A stretch of 5,570 bases of DNA, from contig JAKJAE010000207.1 of assembly GCA_022707665.1 (NCBI GenBank), forward strand, positions 1 to 5,570, written 5' to 3'. The DNA comes from Chloroflexota bacterium. GTDB taxonomy: Bacteria; Chloroflexota; Anaerolineae; B4-G1; SLSP01. Below, in pieces: positions 1 to 5,570 of this stretch (position 1 is its first letter; each line of letters opens with the position of its first letter). The position numbers and the translations under genes were made by a program. The notes below the pieces were generated by a model. It was not told where the DNA came from, ran no database searches, and was given only the letters and a program-made list of their open reading frames with translations.

Positions 1-122
1 GATTGCTCGCCTCGGGACACCTTGTAACCTAGCCCGCACGCCACGACATTCCGGAGGCCCAGAAATCGGCTTACCGCCTGGTGGGCAACATTGCGGGTGT
101 CTTGTGTGATTCCGTAGTCCAT
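1..122 (-). CDS. Partial gene opening with a Nal1-like N-terminal domain; possibly a trypsin-like serine protease
   Basis: Translating the minus strand from the ATG at 122-120 gives 40 open codons to the window edge, so only the N-terminus is present. Residues 24-38 read RNVVACGLGYKVSRG. This matches the NVVGVGxGxK...G signature I associate with the domain preceding the peptidase in bacterial Nal1-like/trypsin-like proteins. A GAGGT Shine-Dalgarno (131-127) sits 5 nt before the ATG, which supports a real start. The previous gene's stop is only 10 bp upstream, so the two are probably co-transcribed. The protein resembles its 97-aa neighbour (NVVAVGIG there, NVVACGLG here), so the pair looks like a tandem duplication. 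The two are in different reading frames and each has its own ribosome site, which argues against one gene broken by a frameshift. Whether a peptidase domain follows lies outside the window, so the protease call is inference from the family. Confidence 0.72.
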   Translation of the reverse strand, partial: MDYGITQDTRNVAHQAVSRFLGLRNVVACGLGYKVSRGEQ

Positions 123-126
123 CTCG

Positions 127-131
127 ACCTC
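127..131 (-). promoter_or_regulatory. Shine-Dalgarno of the partial Nal1-like gene
   Basis: GAGGT on the minus strand, 5 nt upstream of the ATG at 122. It lies just past the TAG stop of the preceding gene. It is the main evidence that the cut-off reading frame at the left edge is a genuine gene start. Confidence 0.6.
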
Positions 132-132
132 G

Positions 133-426
133 CTAGGTTTCGTCCGGCTCCTGTGAACTGGCCCGCAGGCGCGCTGTCTCCTCAACCCAGACCCTCACCC
201 CTTCGAGCATCTGTGGCACGAGATCCTCGGGTGCCAGTTCGCTTGCCTGCACCTTCTGTGTCACGCTGACGATGATTGCAGGGCCGCCACGAGGCCTTCC
301 GTCACGCATGGGAATGCCAATTCCTACTGCGACGACGTTGGCCTTGGCAAGGAGCCTGGCCTCGTACTTCTCTTTGATTTCCCTGAGGCGTCCCAGGTCA
401 TAGTCCCTATCCGGGATGTCATCCAT
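133..426 (-). CDS. Small stand-alone Nal1-like N-terminal domain protein (97 aa)
   Basis: A 97-residue soluble protein with no signal peptide or membrane segment. Residues 8-28 form a charged, probably helical lead-in. They are followed by NVVAVGIG (30-37), a glycine-rich turn (41-48), the strand PAIIVSV (49-55), then K58, L64, D68, VP (70-71) and GVRVWVEE (76-83). This order matches the domain found ahead of the peptidase in Nal1-like/trypsin-like proteins, roughly NVVGVGxG...AIVVxVxxK...L...D.IP....GVxxxVxE. Here the chain ends about 14 residues after the domain, with no catalytic His-Asp-Ser region, so it cannot be a protease by itself. The start at 426 is chosen because GGAGG stands 6 nt before it; a start at 474 would lack this and overlap the upstream gene by 56 bp. 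It overlaps the upstream membrane-protein gene by 8 bp (ATGGATGA), and a second protein of the same type follows. Its function is unknown; a partner or regulator for its neighbour is only a guess. Confidence 0.8.
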   Translation of the reverse strand: MDDIPDRDYDLGRLREIKEKYEARLLAKANVVAVGIGIPMRDGRPRGGPAIIVSVTQKVQASELAPEDLVPQMLEGVRVWVEETARLRASSQEPDET

Positions 427-1099
427 CGACCACCTCCAGCGCTCTGAGGATCGACAGTACACCGACCAGGCCAAGGCCCACCGTGCAACTCCAGAACCCC
501 CAGCCAGGCGTCACCGTGGCATTGTGCAGCGAGCGCAGTGGCGGCAACAGGCGATGCAGGGTCACGGCTGCTGGCAGGATCGTGATCTGGGTCGCGACCA
601 CGCATACCCAATGCCGGACCTTCCCGATCCGTGGTGCAGCCCATACGGCCAACCAGGCACAGGTGAGCGTGCCCACGCCCCACCAGAACGGAACAGACCA
701 GCCAGGCGTTTTCCAGGCTGTGACGATCTCAGGGTAAGGTGGGAACGTCAGCGCAGCGAGTGCGGAGCCGATCAGTGCCGATCCGATGCGCAGGAATGTG
801 CTGCGCTGTGCGGCCAGGACCGGGAACAAGACGGCGAGCGCCAATGAAGGAAGCTGCAGGGCCTGGAGGTTGACCTTGAGAGCGCCGCTTTCGATCTCCG
901 GTAGCAGGCGCAGCAGGGCAAAAAGATCGTAGGCGTTCCACGAGAGCGCGGCGCTTGCCGGGCGACGTGCAATCCACGGTCCAAAGTAGCCAACACACGC
1001 GACAGTCCATAGGAGCATAAGTGCACCGTCGACGATGTTGGGTCTGGTGGGAGTCAGCGGGTTGACCTGCTTGAGTGTTGTGGCGCCGTTCTTGCTCAT
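419..1099 (-). CDS. Six-helix integral membrane protein of unknown function (226 aa)
   Basis: I do not recognise a family. Hydrophobic segments lie at about residues 23-43, 79-97, 102-119, 137-155, 163-180 and 199-218, suggesting six membrane helices with a short hydrophilic N-terminus of about 20 residues. Tryptophans and prolines cluster near segment ends (for example PFWWG at 137-141 and PGWGFW at 198-203), as is common at membrane interfaces. I see no conserved catalytic or transport motif. The ATG at 1099 overlaps the TGA of the upstream lipoprotein gene (ATGA). There is no convincing Shine-Dalgarno in front, so translation is probably coupled to the upstream gene. The 3' end overlaps the next gene by 8 bp. 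The position suggests a membrane partner of the lipoprotein or of the kinase, which is inference only. The opposite-strand readings through this region are shadows. Confidence 0.8.
   Translation of the reverse strand: MSKNGATTLKQVNPLTPTRPNIVDGALMLLWTVACVGYFGPWIARRPASAALSWNAYDLFALLRLLPEIESGALKVNLQALQLPSLALAVLFPVLAAQRSTFLRIGSALIGSALAALTFPPYPEIVTAWKTPGWSVPFWWGVGTLTCAWLAVWAAPRIGKVRHWVCVVATQITILPAAVTLHRLLPPLRSLHNATVTPGWGFWSCTVGLGLVGVLSILRALEVVDG
432..437 (-). promoter_or_regulatory. Strong Shine-Dalgarno setting the start of the 97-aa gene
   Basis: GGAGGT on the minus strand, with GGAGG 6 nt ahead of the ATG at 426-424. It is the best ribosome binding site in the window and lies inside the end of the upstream membrane-protein gene. 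It decides for the 97-aa start over an in-frame ATG at 474. Confidence 0.75.
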
Positions 1100-1830
1100 G
1101 GGCTGGTTAGGACGAAGTCATCAAACGCAACGACGACGATCTCACCCCGCTGCACGGCATCGGCAAAGAGTGCCACCCCCCCGGCGTCCATGAGGCTGTC
1201 GTCCTGATAGGTCGCCAGCTTCTCGCCGTTGGCCCACAGGCTGAGCTGCGACGCCTCGCAGCGGGCTCGCAGTCCATTGGCGGCCTTGCCAGTACGGATG
1301 ACCTCACTGTACTCGGGGCCGACGAGCGCCATTGCTTCGCCGTTGATGACGCGGAGGATCAGGTAGTAGCCGTCCGCGCTGATAGCGAGGAGGTAGTAGT
1401 TATCTTCGTCCTGCTGGCGGCAAAGGACGCCCATCCAGTTGTTCACCGCTCCCTGGACATGCCGCACGTCGACGTCGATCTGAACATCCGCATGCTCGTG
1501 GCCAATGAGGGGTGAATAGACGGCGAGATCCTTGCCCCGGTCTTCAAGGTAGAGCTCCCCCGCTAGCACGTACACAGCACTCTGCTCTGTATCGAAACGG
1601 GCCCAGCCGACATTGGGTGGCGAGAAGTCATCTGCTACCAACGCGTCTGACGGGAGCGGGGACCCCGATGGCGTTGGGCGAGCGCAGCCTGCAACGAGCA
1701 ACAGGAGGATCACGCCAAGAAGGTATATGGGCTTTCGGTCCTTGGGTGGTTGCTTGCCACGCTGTCCGCGCGCACTTGCTCGCGATGCGCAGAATGACGA
1801 AGCATCGATCCTGGGATCCATAGCGCTCAC
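1096..1830 (-). CDS. Putative lipoprotein with a concanavalin-like/jellyroll domain (244 aa)
   Basis: Predicted extracytoplasmic lipoprotein. A hydrophobic stretch at residues 35-47 ends in the lipobox VAGC (46-49), so Cys49 would be lipidated after signal peptidase II cleavage. A short Pro/Ser-rich linker (50-60) follows. Residues 64-244 form a beta-rich domain: DDFS (67-70) and GW (74-75) near its start, DVQIDVDVRH with a later NNW and GVLCR in the middle, DEDNYYLL and DGYYLILRV in paired strands, and AFDDFVL at the end. This pattern resembles the LamG/DUF1080-like jellyroll domains common in secreted bacterial proteins, which often bind glycans; I see no catalytic residues. Translation appears to start at GTG (1830), overlapping the kinase stop by 4 bp (GTGA) with GGAA 5 nt ahead; the ATG at 1821 is an alternative. 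The n-region before the hydrophobic core is unusually long, about 33 residues, and basic. The ligand is unknown. Confidence 0.82.
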   Translation of the reverse strand: MSAMDPRIDASSFCASRASARGQRGKQPPKDRKPIYLLGVILLLLVAGCARPTPSGSPLPSDALVADDFSPPNVGWARFDTEQSAVYVLAGELYLEDRGKDLAVYSPLIGHEHADVQIDVDVRHVQGAVNNWMGVLCRQQDEDNYYLLAISADGYYLILRVINGEAMALVGPEYSEVIRTGKAANGLRARCEASQLSLWANGEKLATYQDDSLMDAGGVALFADAVQRGEIVVVAFDDFVLTSP

Positions 1831-3695
1831 GATTGTTCCGCGCCCGGACCGGGGGCAGAGTTGGCCTGGCTGACGGGCAGTATGATCGAGATGGTAGTTC
1901 CCAACCCTTGCCCGGGGCTCTCAACCACCACCTCGCCATTGTGCCGGTTGATGATCTCTTTGACCATGGCAAGGCCAATGCCCAGGCCCCCGTGGTGACG
2001 CGTCGACTCGCCATGGACTTGGTAGAACCGGTCGAAGATGTGTTCCATCGCTTCGGATGGAATGCCTATTCCCTTGTCCTCGACCTGAATCCAGACGCGA
2101 TTTCCGCGTTCCAGGGCGCGGAACCAGACGGTTGTAGCCTCATCGGAGGAGGGGCCTGGATGGCTGAACTTGATGGCATTCTCCACAACGTGGCTGATCG
2201 CACGCGATAGTCCCTCGGCATCCAGGTCAACCAACGGAAGGTCGGGTGAAACGTCGGTGATGATGGTGACATTACGACGGAGCGCCTGCTGCCAATTGGC
2301 TCGTAGCGCAGCCTCGCAAATCGGGGAAATCGACTGAGGGATGAGGCGCAATGGCCCGACATCGGCATCGCTCAGTGACGTGATCGACTCAACGATCCGC
2401 GTCAGGTTGTTGGTGTGTGTGCGGATCGCACTCAGGGCTGCGGAAAAAGCTGGATCGGCGCTCTCAATGGTGCCGATAGCCCCCTCGCTGATGAGGTCGA
2501 CGTATCCCTTGACGATGGCGAGCGGCGTTCTCAGCTCGTGAGACACATTCTGAATGAACTGGCCCTTCAGCCGGTCAAGTTGCTTGAGTTGTGCTACCAC
2601 TCCCTCAGATTCGTGAAGGCGCTCGCGCAGCCGCTGCGCGAGGATTGCTTTATCAATGGCAATCGTCGCCTGGCTGGCGAGGACCCTGGCAAGGTGCGTC
2701 TCATCTGCTTTCCAGGACCGCTGCCGGGTGTCCATCAGCGCAACCAGGCCCACGAGACGGCCCTGTAGCCAGAGGGGGACTGCCATCAGCGCCTGAATGC
2801 TTTCGCCTTCTACCCATGGCTTGAGCTCCGGTGCACTGGGCATCTCGTCGATAGCGGCCAGCCATCCTTCGCCCATCCCCTCGATCCATTGTTGACCTCT
2901 GGCCCAGTGCTGGTCAACCAGAGCCTTGACGCTGGCATCGTGATTCAGTCCATAGGTGTGGACGACCTTCGGCGCATCGTCGGATAGCAGGATACTCAGT
3001 CCTTTGGGCGCCTCAAGAAGCCGGACGGCATGCCCGAGCATCGCTCGGATGACGGTCTGCGGTGAGTCCGACATAGCCAGGATCTGTTGGTCGATACTGG
3101 CAAGCGCCATCAGGCGGTCGCGCTCTCGGCGCAACGACTCGAAAAGACGCGCATTCTGCAAAGCTGCGGCTGCCAGCGATGCAATGATCTCTAGCTCGCG
3201 GACGTTCCGGCTGCTGAAGGCATCGGGGCGCCTGCTGGCAACAGCCACAAACCCCAATATCGCATCGCCGGCACATAGGGGCACCGTCAGCAGCGATCGA
3301 CGGTTGGCAACATCGGTGCTCGATGCCTGTGTTTGCTGTCTCTGTGCGCCAGAGGCAAGAACAGGGCGGCGCTCAGCGGCCGTCTGGGCCAGAATCCCGT
3401 CTCCCAGATGATAGCTTCGGGTCTCTCTGGGTGAGACCGCTGGCTCCATCCCTCTGTACGTGCGGACGACGTGGGCTTTGTCGCCATCAATCAGGAGTAC
3501 GGCGCCTTCGTCGCTTCGAGCCATAGTCCGTACGGCTCCCGCGAGTCGATCGAGGACCGCCTCGACCTCGAGGTCATGCGTCAAGGCCTTGGCGGCGTTA
3601 CGCAGAGCTTCGCTCCAGGCCACATCTCTGGTGTCCTGAAGTGAGTCTGTGGCATCTGTGACGTTGTGTAGCTGGTCCTGTGGAGCCTGCATCAT
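1827..3695 (-). CDS. Soluble GAF-GAF sensor histidine kinase (622 aa)
   Basis: A two-component sensor kinase that would autophosphorylate on histidine and pass phosphate to a response regulator. Domain order: GAF at about 40-185, a coiled linker (185-205), a second GAF at about 205-350, a signalling helix (350-380), HisKA with the H-box VSHELRTP (384-391, phospho-acceptor His386), then a HATPase domain. The latter has the N-box HVVENAIKF (Asn506), G1 EDKGIGIP (539-546), F-box IFDRF (553-557), G2 GGLGIGLAMV (569-578) and G3 GQGLGTT (595-601). All key kinase motifs are intact. There is no membrane segment, so it should be cytoplasmic and sense an internal signal; GAF ligands cannot be read from sequence. 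Two consecutive ATGs (3695, 3692) are possible starts, and an in-frame TAG lies just two codons upstream. No Shine-Dalgarno is visible, but a promoter element sits directly ahead. No response regulator is adjacent, so it is an orphan within this window. It heads a tightly packed five-gene unit. Confidence 0.95.
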   Translation of the reverse strand: MMQAPQDQLHNVTDATDSLQDTRDVAWSEALRNAAKALTHDLEVEAVLDRLAGAVRTMARSDEGAVLLIDGDKAHVVRTYRGMEPAVSPRETRSYHLGDGILAQTAAERRPVLASGAQRQQTQASSTDVANRRSLLTVPLCAGDAILGFVAVASRRPDAFSSRNVRELEIIASLAAAALQNARLFESLRRERDRLMALASIDQQILAMSDSPQTVIRAMLGHAVRLLEAPKGLSILLSDDAPKVVHTYGLNHDASVKALVDQHWARGQQWIEGMGEGWLAAIDEMPSAPELKPWVEGESIQALMAVPLWLQGRLVGLVALMDTRQRSWKADETHLARVLASQATIAIDKAILAQRLRERLHESEGVVAQLKQLDRLKGQFIQNVSHELRTPLAIVKGYVDLISEGAIGTIESADPAFSAALSAIRTHTNNLTRIVESITSLSDADVGPLRLIPQSISPICEAALRANWQQALRRNVTIITDVSPDLPLVDLDAEGLSRAISHVVENAIKFSHPGPSSDEATTVWFRALERGNRVWIQVEDKGIGIPSEAMEHIFDRFYQVHGESTRHHGGLGIGLAMVKEIINRHNGEVVVESPGQGLGTTISIILPVSQANSAPGPGAEQS

Positions 3696-3819
3696 CTGCT
3701 ATTCTAGCATGAATCCAGGATGCACAGAACTGGCGGTCAGGGCGGAAATCACTGCCCATCCGAAAGATCGCCCGGGCCGATGGCACGACCCACTCTGGCG
3801 ATATGGACGCTACCGGTGA
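3696..3819. other. Intergenic region between the acetyltransferase and kinase genes
   Basis: This 124-bp gap is the only sizeable non-coding stretch in the window. It separates two gene groups read in the same direction. It contains the kinase -10 element at its left end and a GC-rich palindrome GCCCGGGC (3770-3777) with imperfect ATC/GAT flanks. The palindrome has almost no loop and no following T-run on the minus strand, so it is not a convincing rho-independent terminator. It might be a regulator site. I see no small gene or RNA here. Confidence 0.55.
3701..3709 (-). promoter_or_regulatory. Extended -10 promoter element of the kinase operon, probably leaderless
   Basis: The minus strand reads TGCTAGAAT, a one-mismatch extended -10 (TGnTATAAT). 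It ends only 5 nt before the first kinase ATG (3695). With normal spacing, transcription would begin at or within a base or two of the start codon. This fits the lack of a Shine-Dalgarno. The -35 region is poor (TTCTGT at 3729-3724 with 17-bp spacing), which extended -10 promoters tolerate. The element is read from sequence; its activity is inferred. Confidence 0.5.
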
Positions 3820-4944
3820 CTAAACATGGTCGAGTGGCAAGACGTAGCAAGGCACCGGGAGCAGTGCTAGTAGAGGCTGCGGCAGGTTGGCCTGCGCCGC
3901 GATAGACGGGCCTCCCAGGATCAGGCGCGTAGCCTCGACGATAGGTAACTCCACGTAGCTTGCGGCGTGCCTTCCTGACTCGATGTGAACCTCGCCACCG
4001 ACGACCTGGACCGTGGTGACGGTCGTTCGATCGTGCTCCTGGACACCGATGGCAACGGAAAAATCGCGCAGGCTCTGTGCTCGCGCGTTCAATACCGATC
4101 TCGCTGCAGTCAGTACCTGGGCCAGGTCATTGATCCGGTACATGGCACTCGATCCCCCGGACCAGTAGGAGGCACAGTGCATCAGGCGGCTGGTGCGCTC
4201 ACTATCCCACATTGAGTGCCCCCAGTTTGCTCGATCGCCGAAATTCCAGTCCAGAAGGGCACGGATGACGCCGAGTTCGTTGCCGGACACTGACACCAGC
4301 TCAAGGATTCGCAACTCGCGCCGCTCCTGTCCCGCCAGAATGGCATAGCCATCGTCGAAGATCCAGAACCGCTTGTCCATGATCTGAATCTGGCGCGCCA
4401 GGTCGGGGCGAATCGTGTGGCATGGCTGATACGACTGGAACTTCTCGACGACTGGCAGAGCCTCTTCAGGCAACACTTCTTCGATCTGAACGGGTTCGAT
4501 GCCATACCACGCCAGGGATCGCCTCGAGAACTGCAGGTCATAGAGGGGCGATGCCAGCTCCCAGCCGAAACTGTTGTACCTCTGGCGGTCTCCGCCAAGC
4601 CACGAGATCGGGTACCCGATTCGGCGCATCTCATTGATGGCGTGGCGGAGTAGGACGGTCATATAGCCCTTTCCCCGCGTCTTGGCCGATGTCGAAACCG
4701 CGCCGATGCCACCGACTGAACAGCGAACGCCGGCGGTGATCGCTTCTATGGGGTAGACACCAACGTGCGAGACGATCTCGCCGTGTTCCTCGATGATATA
4801 TGCCCACGACATAGCCTCTTCTGTGGGCAGGTATAGGTGTGGATAGGCACGCTGGAAAAACGCCTTGGAATGGCCGAAGGCGCGCTCGAGGAAGCGCATA
4901 AGCAGTTCGAACTCCTCAAGGCGTGGATGCCGTATTTCTGTCAT
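3820..4944 (-). CDS. Eis-like GNAT N-acetyltransferase (374 aa)
   Basis: Predicted cytoplasmic acetyl-CoA-dependent N-acetyltransferase of the Eis type: an N-terminal GNAT domain, a second GNAT-like region, and a C-terminal sterol-carrier-protein-like fold. The acetyl-CoA loop is visible as KTRGKGYM (88-95), preceded by the strand GGIGAVST (78-85). RQRYNSFGW (120-128) matches the YxxFG motif that closes the first GNAT domain, with Tyr123 the candidate general acid by analogy with Eis. The C-terminal part has the LILGGPS segment (341-347) and ends PVPCYVLPLDHV. In Eis proteins the C-terminal carboxylate reaches the active site, and the length is near the usual 400 aa. The start at 4944 is chosen because GGAGAGAG lies upstream with GGAG 9 nt away, and the homology begins here. 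A start at 5124 would add 60 low-complexity, Arg/Cys/His-rich residues overlapping the upstream gene. The gene follows the YhfC gene by 17 bp. The substrate is unknown; Eis relatives acetylate aminoglycosides, polyamines or protein lysines. Confidence 0.9.
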   Translation of the reverse strand: MTEIRHPRLEEFELLMRFLERAFGHSKAFFQRAYPHLYLPTEEAMSWAYIIEEHGEIVSHVGVYPIEAITAGVRCSVGGIGAVSTSAKTRGKGYMTVLLRHAINEMRRIGYPISWLGGDRQRYNSFGWELASPLYDLQFSRRSLAWYGIEPVQIEEVLPEEALPVVEKFQSYQPCHTIRPDLARQIQIMDKRFWIFDDGYAILAGQERRELRILELVSVSGNELGVIRALLDWNFGDRANWGHSMWDSERTSRLMHCASYWSGGSSAMYRINDLAQVLTAARSVLNARAQSLRDFSVAIGVQEHDRTTVTTVQVVGGEVHIESGRHAASYVELPIVEATRLILGGPSIAAQANLPQPLLALLPVPCYVLPLDHV

Positions 4945-4949
4945 AGGCT

Positions 4950-4957
4950 CTCTCTCC
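4950..4957 (-). promoter_or_regulatory. Shine-Dalgarno of the acetyltransferase gene
   Basis: GGAGAGAG on the minus strand inside the 17-bp gap after the YhfC stop. GGAG is 9 nt from the ATG at 4944, with further GAG repeats closer. It supports the 374-aa start over a longer reading frame. Confidence 0.6.
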
Positions 4958-4961
4958 AGTT

Positions 4962-5570
4962 TCAGGACCGCGCAACCTCTGCGCGTTCTAGGGGGAGCGC
5001 TCTTCGCGTGCCCCAGAGGATGACGATGCTCAGAAGCGCGATGATCGCCATCGCGCCTTCGGCTGCGACGGCTCCCCACGTCTGTGCCACAGTGACAGCT
5101 ACCGCATTGGCTGTGGCATGCCATAAGATCGCCGCCAATACGGGCCAGATGCTCTGCACCCTGAAGCTCAGTACCACCAGCGTTGATAGGCTGACATGAA
5201 GGATCAGGGCCATCACCCTTTCGGCGACTGCGAGTACTGGCAGGTAGGCACCCATTGTCCAGTAGTCTCTCACCTGCGCCAGTGTCGTCGCCACCATCTC
5301 CTCGGGCAGTCCCAAGGTCGTTGGGTCTTGGACCTGGCTGATCGCGATCACATTTACAAGCGTCAAGGCTGCCAGCAATCCTGTCAGGATCGACTCAACG
5401 CCACCGTGGCCCAGGCCAAAGAAGACGGCTTCGCGCCAACTACGCGCATCCTTCTGCCAGAAGCGATAGATCAGATAACGTGCGACCTCTTCGAAGATGC
5501 CGGCTGATAGTCCCAACACGATGGCCTGCACGATCAAAGACTGCTCCGCCATAGGGAAGATGCGACCTAG
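4962..5570 (-). CDS. YhfC-family glutamic-type intramembrane protease, N-terminus beyond the window
   Basis: A multi-pass membrane protein of the YhfC family, related to PrsW and CAAX/CPBP-type intramembrane peptidases. Numbering from the Met at 5552, the family's four motifs are all present: EEVAR (21-25) with a glutamate pair, GHGGVES (48-54), ERVMALILHVS (111-121, with Glu111 and His119), and HATAN (145-149). These polar residues lie in or next to hydrophobic helices at about 7-22, 42-72, 101-130, 135-158 and 165-181, as expected for an intramembrane active site. The frame stays open upstream of 5552 to the window edge (six more codons), there is no Shine-Dalgarno before that Met, and YhfC proteins I recall are about 250-260 aa with an extra N-terminal hydrophobic region. 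The gene therefore very probably begins outside the window, missing some 50-60 residues. It is followed after 17 bp by the acetyltransferase gene. Substrates of YhfC-type proteases are largely unknown; release of anti-sigma factors is the PrsW precedent. Confidence 0.88.
   Translation of the reverse strand, partial: LGRIFPMAEQSLIVQAIVLGLSAGIFEEVARYLIYRFWQKDARSWREAVFFGLGHGGVESILTGLLAALTLVNVIAISQVQDPTTLGLPEEMVATTLAQVRDYWTMGAYLPVLAVAERVMALILHVSLSTLVVLSFRVQSIWPVLAAILWHATANAVAVTVAQTWGAVAAEGAMAIIALLSIVILWGTRRALPLERAEVARS

Noticed and set aside
427..474. A longer start for the small Nal1-like protein
   Set aside because: It would overlap the membrane-protein gene by 56 bp, and GGAGG sits exactly 6 nt ahead of the ATG at 426.
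416..847. Plus-strand reading frame of 143 codons
   Set aside because: It lies opposite the well-supported membrane-protein gene, its translation is Arg/Gln-rich with no recognisable domain, and the GC bias readily creates such antisense frames.
2956..3411. Plus-strand reading frame of 151 codons
   Set aside because: It lies entirely opposite the kinase GAF domains and has a Ser/Arg/Ala-rich composition typical of a shadow frame.
2630..3580. Phytochrome-like bilin-binding GAF domain in the kinase
   Set aside because: No Cys-His chromophore attachment motif or PHY domain is seen; the GAF domains look like generic ligand sensors.
3767..3781. Rho-independent terminator after the acetyltransferase
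   Set aside because: The palindrome has no adequate loop and no T-run follows it on the minus strand.
3720..3905. Plus-strand reading frame in the intergenic gap
   Set aside because: It runs into the antisense of the acetyltransferase, has no Shine-Dalgarno, and its translation has no recognisable features.
4945..5124. A 60-residue N-terminal extension of the acetyltransferase
   Set aside because: It is Arg/Cys/His-rich, unlike any GNAT N-terminus, overlaps the YhfC gene by over 150 bp, and a good Shine-Dalgarno marks the start at 4944.
5550..5552. ATG at 5552 as the true start of the YhfC gene
   Set aside because: The frame is open further upstream, no ribosome site precedes it, and the family has an N-terminal region that would be missing.
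1..5570. CRISPR arrays, tRNA or rRNA genes, insertion sequences, phage genes
   Set aside because: No direct-repeat arrays, cloverleaf-like sequences, transposase or integrase motifs were seen; nearly all bases are covered by the seven minus-strand genes.

Overview
The window is a gene-dense stretch of bacterial DNA of moderately high GC. All seven genes I can support lie on the minus strand, so transcription runs from high to low coordinates. Nothing here fixes the taxonomy. The mix of genes (a YhfC-type intramembrane protease, an Eis-like acetyltransferase, a soluble GAF-GAF histidine kinase, a lipoprotein with a jellyroll-like domain, and stand-alone Nal1-like N-terminal domains) reminds me most of Chloroflexota. 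That is an inference from gene style, not a demonstrated assignment.

Right part, 5570 to 3820: a YhfC-family glutamic-type intramembrane protease, whose N-terminus lies beyond the right edge, is followed after 17 bp by a 374-aa GNAT acetyltransferase of the Eis/enhanced-intracellular-survival type. The two look like one transcription unit. An intergenic gap of 124 bp (3696-3819) follows. It holds a good extended -10 promoter element pressed against the start of the next gene, and no convincing terminator.

Left part, 3695 to 1: a tightly packed five-gene unit. It starts with a 622-aa soluble histidine kinase (two GAF domains, HisKA, HATPase). Next comes a lipoprotein with a beta-sandwich-like domain (4-bp overlap), a six-helix membrane protein of unknown function (4-bp overlap) and a 97-aa protein made of little more than a Nal1-like N-terminal domain (8-bp overlap). 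After a 10-bp gap, a second gene opens with the same type of domain and runs off the left edge. It may be the start of a trypsin-like protease. No response regulator is visible beside the kinase.

The most interesting points are the tandem pair of Nal1-like genes, the second of which is easily missed because it is cut by the window edge; the stop/start overlaps that tie an orphan cytoplasmic kinase to envelope proteins of unknown function; and a probable leaderless promoter for the kinase. The window shows a plausible uncharacterised signalling/envelope operon. The sequence alone does not show that these genes form a working system.
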